Part shown: positions 7,119 through 12,918 of the stretch, piece by piece
Position numbering within the stretch: position 1 is the first letter of the stretch
Layout of the letters: the number at the start of each line of letters is the position of its first letter
Assembly (NCBI GenBank): GCA_900757415.1
Contig: CAAENU010000039.1
Span: forward strand, 1 to 12,918
Length of the DNA: 12,918 nucleotides
Direction of reading: 5' to 3'
DNA from: an uncultured Oscillospiraceae bacterium
GTDB lineage: Bacteria; Bacillota; Clostridia; Oscillospirales; Oscillospiraceae
Position numbers and translations under genes: made by a program
The notes under the pieces: model-generated
Told to the model about the DNA's origin: nothing
The model's database searches: none
The model's input: the letters and a program-made list of their open reading frames with translations, nothing else

Positions 7119-8963
7119 GTGAAAATGAAAAGAAGCTATTGCAACCCGCTTGACCTTGGCTACCGCTACCAGCATATGATGGAAAACGGAAAGCGGATTG
7201 CCTACCGTGAGGCTGCTGACCCGACACTGATTTACTTTAAGGGTGTCTACTATCTGTTCGCGTCGATGTCGGGCGGATTCTGGCACAGCAGCGATTTGAC
7301 CGACTGGAAATACCACACCAACCGCAATTTGCTGATATATGATTATGCGCCGGATGTGCGCCAAGTGGGAGAGTACCTGTACTTCTGCGCCTCGCGCCGC
7401 GGCGAGAACTGCCCCATCCTGCGCACAAAGGACCCGCTGTCTGATACGTTTGAGCAGGTCAGTGCGCCGTTTGATTTCTGGGACCCCGACCTCTTCTGTG
7501 ACGATGACGGTCGCGTCTATCTGTACTGGGGCTGCGGCAACACCGACCCCATCTATGGAATCGAGATGGACCCCGACACCATGCTGCCCATCGGGGAGCG
7601 CCACGAGCTGATTTTTGAGCAGGCGGACACGCTGGGCTATGAGCGCTGCGGCGAGAACGGAAATGTCCCGCCCAAGGAGACAAGCCCGGTGTATCAGGCA
7701 CTGAAGCCCTTTGTCAACCCGGTCACCGGGGAGCTGCAGCTGCCGCAAGCACTGCCCGCGGGCGGCGGCTTCAATCGGGAAAAGCTCGTCAAAATGTTTC
7801 GTTCGATTGGCAAGCCCTACATCGAGGGCGCCTTTATGACAAAGCATAACGGCAAGTACTATCTGCAATATGCCTCCCCGGCCACCCAGTTCAACACCTA
7901 CTGCGATGGCGTCTATGTGGCCGATGCGCCGCTCGGGCCGTTCACGCTGCAGCAAAGCAACCCCTTTTCCTCCAAGCCGGGCGGCTTTATGCAGGGCGCG
8001 GGGCATGGCAGCACGATACAGGATGCCGATGGAAATTTCTGGCACGCCTCGACCATGCGCGTCAGCGTGAATCACGATATGGAACGGCGCGTCGGGCTCT
8101 TTCCGGCAGGCGTGGATGCGGATGGCGTACTGTTCTGCAACCAGAATTTTGCGGATTACCCGCTGTGCATCCCGGACGGAAAATTTGACCCATGGAGCGT
8201 GCGTCCGGCGTGTATGCTGCTCAGCTATCAGAAGCCGACAGCGGCCTCCTCAACGGCAGAGGGCAGCGCCCCGGCGCTGGCCGTGGACGAAAACTGCCGC
8301 ACATGGTGGAGCGCAGCAGACGCTCGGCCCAGCCAGTGGCTTTCGGTGGATTTGGAGAAGGTCTGCGACATCCACGCCATACAGGTGAATTTTGCGGATG
8401 AAGCATTGTCGGTGGACTACCCGGAGAACCTGTACTGCCATCAGAGCGGCGGCGCGCGGTATATCGAAAAGGAACCGCAAATCAGCCGTTATACGCTGGA
8501 AACCAGCACGGACGGCACCACCTGGCAGCTGCTGCAGGAGGTATCCCATGAGGGCAGCAATGCCTATTTCCCGCTCCCGGAGCGTGTCCGGGCGCGTTAC
8601 ATTCGCCTGACCGGCGGGGCACTGCCCTATGGGCAGACGCTGCGCATCAGCGGCCTGCGCATTTTTGGCTTCGGCGGCGGTGCTGCCCCGGCACAGGCAC
8701 AGGCCACCGTACACCGCACCGGCCCCATGAATGCATTGGTGCAGTGGCAACCGCTTGCCGAAATGGACGCGCAGGGGTGCAATATCCGCTATGGCATTGC
8801 ACCCGATAAGCTCTACCAGAGCTGGCTGGTCTACGGCGTGCAGGAGCTGGATTTATCCACCCTGATGGCGGGGCAGGACTGCTATCTGCGGGTAGACAGC
8901 TTTAATGAAAACGGAATTACCGAGGGCAGCCTGCTGTATTGCCCGGCGGAGAATCATAAATAA
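7119..8963 (+). CDS. GH43-like beta-propeller glycosidase with F5/8C (CBM32-like) and Fn3-like modules
   Basis: A 614-residue protein starting at GTG. Residues 1-365 form a five-bladed beta-propeller of the GH43 type: predicted general base D34 (EAADPT), pKa-modulating D122 (FWDPDLFCDDDG) and general acid E236 (YIEGAF). Clan members release terminal arabinofuranose, xylose, galactofuranose or galactose by inversion; the specificity here is not readable. A discoidin/F5-8C-like domain follows (about 370-518, with WWSA, QWLSVDL and RYIRLT landmarks), then an Fn3-like domain (about 525-610, MNALVQW...CYLRVDSFNENG). The spacing D122-E236 is 114 residues, roughly 50 more than in well-known GH43 enzymes, because of an inserted segment near 165-230. 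No signal peptide is seen, unusual for a protein with carbohydrate-binding and Fn3 modules. It lacks the helical tail of its neighbours. It is first in the right operon, 16 bases ahead of the second GH2 gene. Confidence 0.9.
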   Translation: MKMKRSYCNPLDLGYRYQHMMENGKRIAYREAADPTLIYFKGVYYLFASMSGGFWHSSDLTDWKYHTNRNLLIYDYAPDVRQVGEYLYFCASRRGENCPILRTKDPLSDTFEQVSAPFDFWDPDLFCDDDGRVYLYWGCGNTDPIYGIEMDPDTMLPIGERHELIFEQADTLGYERCGENGNVPPKETSPVYQALKPFVNPVTGELQLPQALPAGGGFNREKLVKMFRSIGKPYIEGAFMTKHNGKYYLQYASPATQFNTYCDGVYVADAPLGPFTLQQSNPFSSKPGGFMQGAGHGSTIQDADGNFWHASTMRVSVNHDMERRVGLFPAGVDADGVLFCNQNFADYPLCIPDGKFDPWSVRPACMLLSYQKPTAASSTAEGSAPALAVDENCRTWWSAADARPSQWLSVDLEKVCDIHAIQVNFADEALSVDYPENLYCHQSGGARYIEKEPQISRYTLETSTDGTTWQLLQEVSHEGSNAYFPLPERVRARYIRLTGGALPYGQTLRISGLRIFGFGGGAAPAQAQATVHRTGPMNALVQWQPLAEMDAQGCNIRYGIAPDKLYQSWLVYGVQELDLSTLMAGQDCYLRVDSFNENGITEGSLLYCPAENHK

Positions 8964-8967
8964 TTGC

Positions 8968-8973
8968 AAGGAG
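8968..8973 (+). promoter_or_regulatory. Ribosome binding site of the second GH2 gene
   Basis: AAGGAG sits four bases after the TAA of the GH43 gene and six bases before ATG 8980, with a second ATG directly following at 8983. This sets the start 25 codons inside the longest open frame, whose extra residues would overlap the GH43 gene. Confidence 0.85.
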
Positions 8974-8979
8974 TTTGGG

Positions 8980-11187
8980 ATGATGAGAAAACAAATTCTG
9001 TGGAACAGTGACTGGCTGTTTGCACGCGGGGACACCCCCGAGAAAGCAACCCCGGTCACACTGCCCCACACCTGGAACGCCAAGGACGGACAGGACGGCG
9101 GCAATGACTACTACCGCGGCACCTGCCTTTACACAAAGGCGTTTGAGGCCCCCGACCACAGTGACAGCGAGGAGGTCTGGCTGGAATTTGAGGGCGTTGC
9201 CATGACCGCCGTGGTCACGCTGAACGGTCATGAGTTGACCCGGCATGAGGGCGGCTACGCCACCTTCCGTGTCAATCTGACGCCCGCGCTGGCCGTGCAG
9301 AACACCCTGACCGTCGCCGTGGACAACGGCAAAAACCGCACGGTCTACCCGCAGAAGGCCGACTTCACCTTCTACGGCGGCATCTACCGCCCGGTGCATC
9401 TGCTGGTTGTGCCCAAGGCGCACTTTGCGCTGGACTACCACGGCGCGCCCGGTCTGCGCATCACCCCTGTGCTGAGCGCCGATTTGAAAACCGCTGAAAT
9501 TCACGCCGAGGCGTGGGTTGCCGGCACCGCGCAGAGCGTGCAGTTCACGCTGGGCGAAGAAACGCTTTCCGCGGCTGTCACGGACGGCAAGGCCGAGGGT
9601 ACGTTCAAGCTCGAAAACGTCCACCTGTGGGATGGCGTCAATGACCCGTATCTGTACAAAATGCAGGCCACGCTCGATAGCGGCGATGCCGTGGAAGCCA
9701 ATTTCGGCTGCCGCACGATTGCCTTTGACGCGGAGAAGGGCTTTATCCTCAACGGCCGTCCCTACCGCCTGTGCGGCGCAGCGCGACATCAGGACCGCCA
9801 GGGCCTTGGCAACGCACTGACCGAAAAAGAGCACGACGAGGATATGGCCCTGCTGCGCGAGATGGGCGCGAACACCGTGCGCCTGGCCCACTACCAGCAC
9901 GCGCAGTATTTCTACGACCTGTGCGATAAATACGGCCTTGTGGCGTGGGCAGAAATCCCCTACATCACCGAGCATATGCCCGAGGGCCGCGCCAACACCC
10001 TCTCCCAGATGACTGAACTGGTTGTGCAGAACTACAACCATCCGTCCATCGTCTGCTGGGGGCTTTCCAATGAGATTACCGGCAGCGGCAAGACGGAGGA
10101 TCTTGTCGAGAACCACAAGCTGCTCAATGACCTCTGCCACAAGCTGGACGCCACCCGCCCCACCACCATGGCGCACATCTTTATGCTGGATGCCAATGAC
10201 CCGCTGGTATTCCTGCCCGACATCCGCAGCTACAACCTCTATTATGGCTGGTATGTAGGGGAGTGGGACCAGAACGATGCGTGGTTTGATGAGTTCCACA
10301 AGAACCACCCCGATGCCGTGATTGGCCTGTCCGAGTACGGCGCGGATGCAAACCCCGCCTACCAGAGCGCCAAGCCAGCCAAGGGCGATTGGAGCGAGGG
10401 CTATCAGGCCGTCTACCACGAGCACATGCTCAAAATGTGGGCAGATCGGCCCTATATCTGGGCGATGCACTGCTGGAATATGTTCGACTTTGGCGCGGAC
10501 GGACGCGACGAGGGCGGCAAGCCCGGTCAGAACCAGAAGGGCCTTGTCACCTTTGACCGCAAGACGAAAAAGGATGCCTTCTACATTTATAAGGCCTACC
10601 TGAGCAAGGAGCCGTTTGTGCATATCTGCGGCCGCCGCTACGCCGACCGTGCTGAGAGCGAAACCGAAATCAAGGTCTATTCCAACCAGCCGCGTGTGAC
10701 ACTGTTTGTGGACGGCAAGGAGTTTGCCGCACAGGACGGCGACAAGATTTTCAAATTCACAGTGCCGATTTCCGGCGAGCATACAATCGAAGCCCGCAGC
10801 GGTGCCTGCAGCGATACCATTGCCATCCGCAAGGTCGATAAGCCCAACCCCGCCTACGTGAAAGCGGGCGGCGAGGTTGTGAACTGGTTTGACCGCGAGG
10901 ACGAGATTGTCAAGGAGGGCTACTTCTCCATCAAGGATTCTATGGGAGATGTCAAGGCCCATCCGCAAGCCTCTGCTGTGCTGAATGAGCTTATTGCCCC
11001 GCTGCAGGCCAAGGCCGCAGCCGCCTACGGCGATGTTGCTAAAAATATTCAGATTCCCGAATCCATGCAGCGCATGATGGACAAGATGAGCGTGGAGGCC
11101 ACCCTGAAGCAGATGGGTAAGCTGGTCACACCCGCCTTTGTACATGAGCTGAACGCCGCATTGAATCAGGTAAAAAAGGAGGGGTGA
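8980..11187 (+). CDS. GH2 beta-galactosidase-type enzyme with DUF4982-like domain and long helical tail
   Basis: A 735-residue retaining GH2 enzyme. Domains: sugar-binding jelly roll (about 1-145, with FYGGIYRPVHL at 131-141), Ig-like sandwich (150-247), TIM barrel (about 250-545), a short DUF4982-like beta domain (about 548-620, VYSNQPRVTLFVDGK) and, after a linker, an 87-residue tail (649-735). E365 in GLSNEITGSG is the predicted acid/base and E452 in GLSEYGAD the predicted nucleophile. The segment WNMFDFGADGRDEGG (499-513) plus KGLVTFDRKTKKDAFY (520-535) is typical of Firmicute GH2 beta-galactosidases, so that is the favoured activity, unproven. No signal peptide. It starts 16 bases after the GH43 stop and is followed 70 bases later by the symporter gene, so the three are probably one transcript. 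It is shorter than the left GH2 and lacks that enzyme's last Ig-like domain. Confidence 0.94.
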   Translation: MMRKQILWNSDWLFARGDTPEKATPVTLPHTWNAKDGQDGGNDYYRGTCLYTKAFEAPDHSDSEEVWLEFEGVAMTAVVTLNGHELTRHEGGYATFRVNLTPALAVQNTLTVAVDNGKNRTVYPQKADFTFYGGIYRPVHLLVVPKAHFALDYHGAPGLRITPVLSADLKTAEIHAEAWVAGTAQSVQFTLGEETLSAAVTDGKAEGTFKLENVHLWDGVNDPYLYKMQATLDSGDAVEANFGCRTIAFDAEKGFILNGRPYRLCGAARHQDRQGLGNALTEKEHDEDMALLREMGANTVRLAHYQHAQYFYDLCDKYGLVAWAEIPYITEHMPEGRANTLSQMTELVVQNYNHPSIVCWGLSNEITGSGKTEDLVENHKLLNDLCHKLDATRPTTMAHIFMLDANDPLVFLPDIRSYNLYYGWYVGEWDQNDAWFDEFHKNHPDAVIGLSEYGADANPAYQSAKPAKGDWSEGYQAVYHEHMLKMWADRPYIWAMHCWNMFDFGADGRDEGGKPGQNQKGLVTFDRKTKKDAFYIYKAYLSKEPFVHICGRRYADRAESETEIKVYSNQPRVTLFVDGKEFAAQDGDKIFKFTVPISGEHTIEARSGACSDTIAIRKVDKPNPAYVKAGGEVVNWFDREDEIVKEGYFSIKDSMGDVKAHPQASAVLNELIAPLQAKAAAAYGDVAKNIQIPESMQRMMDKMSVEATLKQMGKLVTPAFVHELNAALNQVKKEG
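10924..11184 (+). other. C-terminal helical tail of the right GH2 enzyme (residues 649-735)
   Basis: Eighty-seven residues following EIVKEGY. It begins F649-S-I-K-D-S-M-G-D-V, then A664-S-A-V-L668, a P674-L turn, an Ala-rich stretch with IPESMQRMMDKMS (692-704), LKQMGKLV and a closing helix FVHELNAALNQV. The order of landmarks matches the two left-operon tails (D-x-[PM], A-x-A-V-L, P-[ML], S-[FLV]...[LM]...M, final L-rich helix), with about 15-20 extra residues in the middle. It may be a more diverged member of the same module. Function unknown. Confidence 0.6.
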
Positions 11188-11257
11188 GCGCAGGACCTGT
11201 AAGGCAGTGCCACAACTGCATTGAAAATTTTGTAAAAAGAAAGAGAGAAACAATACT

Positions 11258-12640
11258 ATGGCTAACAAGAAAAACGACCCCAACCATCTCGGCTTCGGCC
11301 GCCTGATGGCGTGGAAAAGCTCGGACATCGCTATGGCCGGCCTGAACGTAATCGTTCTGGGCTATCTGAGCATTTATTGCAGCGACACCCTTGGCATTGC
11401 ACCCGCAGTTGTGGGCACTGTGCTGATGGTAAGTAAAATCATCGACGCTTTTACGGATATTTTTGCGGGCTGGCTGGTCGATAACACCCATACCAAGCTG
11501 GGCAAGGGCCGCCCCTATGAGCTTGCCATTGTCGGCGTTATGCTCTGCTCTCTGGGCCTGTTCTCCGGCAGCCCTGCATGGAGCAACACGCTGAAAGTTG
11601 TGTGGATTTTCTGTATGTACACGCTGGTGTTCTCCATCTTCACCACCCTGCGCGGTGCGGCCAACACACCGTACACCATCCGCCACTTCAGCAACAACCC
11701 CATCCTGATTCGCAAGGTTGCCTCCTACGGCGGCATTATCACGATGGCCGGTTCGATGATTGTCAGCATCCTGTTCCCCATCGTAATGAGCAAGCTGGCC
11801 ACCAGCGCCGGCGGCTGGCGTACCACTGTGGCAATCTTTGTCCTTCCCCTGCTGCTGATTTCTCTGCTGCGTTTCTTCTTCTGCAAGGAGGATCCCAGCG
11901 TGGACGGTGGTGACGAGCAGTTCCAGCCGGTCCGTCTGAATGAGATTTTCTCGATGTTCCGCCGCAACAAATATGTCTGGCTGTATGCCATTATTATGCT
12001 GTGCTATAACATCAGCACCTCTCTGGCCGTTACGACCTACTACTTCAAGTACATCATCGGCAACACCGCTATGATGAGCGTTACCTCCATTTTCAGCATT
12101 GTGCTGCTGCCGCTGATGCTGGTATTCCCGTGGATTATGAAGAAAATCGGCGGTATGAGCAAGATGGTCGGTGCTTTTGCCTGCATCGGTATCGTTGGTT
12201 ACATCATTGTTTTCGTCTCCGGCGCAAACCTGACCGGCGTCCTGCTCGGCGGTGTGCTGGGCGGCCTGGCCGGTCTGCCTTTGGCATACTACGGCGTTCT
12301 GTTCATTATGAACTGCTGCACCTATAACGAGATGATTGGCCTGCCCCGCATGGATGGCTCTGCCGGTATTCTGGCAAACTTCATGGGCAAGTGCGGCGGT
12401 GCTATGGGCAGCTTCATCACCGGCATCCTGCTCAGCGTCGGCGGTTACATTGCCGCAGAGGGTACGGTTGATCAGCCCGCAAGCGCACTGATGATGATTC
12501 GCATTGACTATGCGCTCGTCCCCGCCGTGCTGATGATTGTGATTGCAGCCTGCTCCTTTGGCTTTATGAAGCTGGAAAAGAAAATCCCCGCATGGGAAGC
12601 CGCCCAGAAGGCCAAAGCCGCCCCGGCTGAAAACGCCTGA
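11258..12640 (+). CDS. GPH-family (MelB-type) sugar/glycoside:cation symporter
   Basis: A 460-residue integral membrane protein with about 12 hydrophobic segments and cytoplasmic-looking ends (MANKKN at the start, a Lys/Ala-rich AQKAKAAPAENA end). The loop after the second segment has the GPH hallmark: D63 and D67 in IIDAFTDIFAGW, equivalent to the cation-site aspartates of MelB, then DNTHTKLGKGRP (75-86). The NEMIGLPRMDGSAG region (357-370) matches the late conserved loop of the family. It would import a sugar or small glycoside with Na+ or H+. As the only transporter here, it is the likely supplier of substrate for the cytoplasmic glycosidases. The ribosome binding site before ATG 11258 is weak and purine-rich (AAAGAGAG, about 10 bases away). 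The gene is third in the right operon and ends just before a strong terminator. Substrate specificity cannot be read from the sequence. Confidence 0.93.
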   Translation: MANKKNDPNHLGFGRLMAWKSSDIAMAGLNVIVLGYLSIYCSDTLGIAPAVVGTVLMVSKIIDAFTDIFAGWLVDNTHTKLGKGRPYELAIVGVMLCSLGLFSGSPAWSNTLKVVWIFCMYTLVFSIFTTLRGAANTPYTIRHFSNNPILIRKVASYGGIITMAGSMIVSILFPIVMSKLATSAGGWRTTVAIFVLPLLLISLLRFFFCKEDPSVDGGDEQFQPVRLNEIFSMFRRNKYVWLYAIIMLCYNISTSLAVTTYYFKYIIGNTAMMSVTSIFSIVLLPLMLVFPWIMKKIGGMSKMVGAFACIGIVGYIIVFVSGANLTGVLLGGVLGGLAGLPLAYYGVLFIMNCCTYNEMIGLPRMDGSAGILANFMGKCGGAMGSFITGILLSVGGYIAAEGTVDQPASALMMIRIDYALVPAVLMIVIAACSFGFMKLEKKIPAWEAAQKAKAAPAENA

Positions 12641-12677
12641 AACAGAAATGATTTATTTATAAAACAGTTCTGAAATA

Positions 12678-12725
12678 ACAGACCGCGCATTTCCCGGCAA
12701 GGGGAGATGCGCGGTCTGTCTTTTT
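12678..12725 (+). terminator. Rho-independent terminator of the right operon
   Basis: ACAGACCGCGCAT pairs with ATGCGCGGTCTGT, extended inward by a T-G pair and TCCC/GGGG, closing on a short GGCAA-type loop; CTTTTT follows (12720-12725). It begins 38 bases after the symporter stop. The stem is long and GC-rich, so it should be efficient. Confidence 0.93.
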
Positions 12726-12726
12726 G

Positions 12727-12918
12727 CAGATAAAGAGTATCAAACAAAGAAAATCACTTGAAAAAGTGTTTATTCAGAACGAAGCAATTCTGTATCGGGC
12801 GTACTACACACTGGCAATCACGACCGGATTGCGGCGTGGGGAACTGTGTGCTCTGCAATGGAGGGACATAACCGGTGCTTGTGAACTGACCGTCCGCCGT
12901 TCCCGCAGCTGCGCATCC
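12727..12918 (+). pseudogene. 5'-truncated tyrosine recombinase (phage-type integrase) fragment
   Basis: The frame reads QIKSIKQRKSLEKVF..., then YYTLAITTGLRRGELCALQW at residues equivalent to the first catalytic block of tyrosine recombinases, continuing as RDITGACELTVRR to the window edge. The Arg after TGL (codon 12832-12834) corresponds to the catalytic Arg I. In the family this block lies well over 150 residues from the N-terminus. Here the same frame has a TAA at 12676-12678, no ATG, and the symporter's terminator immediately upstream, so the N-terminal DNA-binding domains are missing. The only possible starts (TTG 12724, GTG 12766) have no ribosome binding site. It is most likely a remnant of a mobile element, though the part beyond the window could be intact. 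Confidence 0.75.

Noticed and set aside
5809..7122. Open frame of 437 codons antisense to the AraC-family gene, and the reverse frame 7035-8075 over the GH43 gene
   Set aside because: Both are complements of well-supported genes and have no family features of their own.
11202..11220. Small inverted repeat GCAGT/ACTGC between the second GH2 gene and the symporter gene
   Set aside because: Only five base pairs with no U run, so not a terminator. The 70-base gap otherwise shows nothing but a purine-rich weak ribosome binding site.
8917..11328. Open frame of 803 codons antisense to the right GH2 gene
   Set aside because: No recognisable protein. It covers the start of the symporter gene and the whole second GH2 gene on the opposite strand.
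1..12918. Search for CRISPR arrays, tRNA or rRNA genes, insertion sequences and long repeats
   Set aside because: None recognised by eye. The only repeats found are the terminators, the 12-base direct repeat and the protein-level tail similarity.

Overview
The window reads as a catabolic island from the chromosome of a moderately high-GC gut Firmicute. The Faecalibacterium / Gemmiger / Subdoligranulum side of the Oscillospiraceae is my best guess. It rests on the strongly GC-biased third codon positions, AAGGAG-type ribosome binding sites, and the enzyme mix with an AraC regulator and a GPH-type symporter. No taxonomic marker gene is present, so this is inference.

Layout. An AraC-family regulator (5806-7020, minus) sits in the centre. 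To its left, on the minus strand, lies an apparent operon: a GH2 beta-glycosidase (3000-5597), a GH78 alpha-L-rhamnosidase (250-2985, 14 bases after the GH2 stop), and the 5' end of a GH1 beta-glucosidase-type gene that leaves the window (1-167). To its right, on the plus strand, lies a divergent operon: a GH43-like enzyme with F5/8C and Fn3 modules (7119-8963), a second GH2 enzyme (8980-11187), and a GPH/MelB-type sugar-cation symporter (11258-12640). A strong rho-independent terminator closes it (12678-12725). Downstream is a 5'-truncated tyrosine-recombinase fragment (12727 to window end), the only trace of mobile DNA.

How it works together (inference). None of the complete glycosidases has a signal peptide and the only transporter is a symporter. 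The likely scheme is import of small rhamnose-, galactose/uronate-, arabinose- and glucose-bearing glycosides followed by stepwise trimming in the cytoplasm. Candidate substrates are plant secondary-metabolite glycosides or short pectin/arabinogalactan side chains. The AraC protein is the obvious local regulator. A 12-bp direct repeat at a 20-bp interval just upstream of the left operon's probable promoter is a candidate operator. The regulator and the right-hand operon have face-to-face promoters whose -10 elements overlap.

Most interesting observation. Three enzymes from two unrelated catalytic families (GH78, and two different GH2 proteins), encoded in two divergent operons, end in related C-terminal tails of about 65-87 residues. 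The tails are Ala/Leu/Met-rich and predicted helical. They lie beyond the last recognisable catalytic or accessory domain and share a D-x-[PM]-[LG]...A-x-A-V-L...P/M core. I cannot assign them to a named domain. They may be a shared docking, oligomerisation or localisation module for a cytoplasmic glycosidase assembly.
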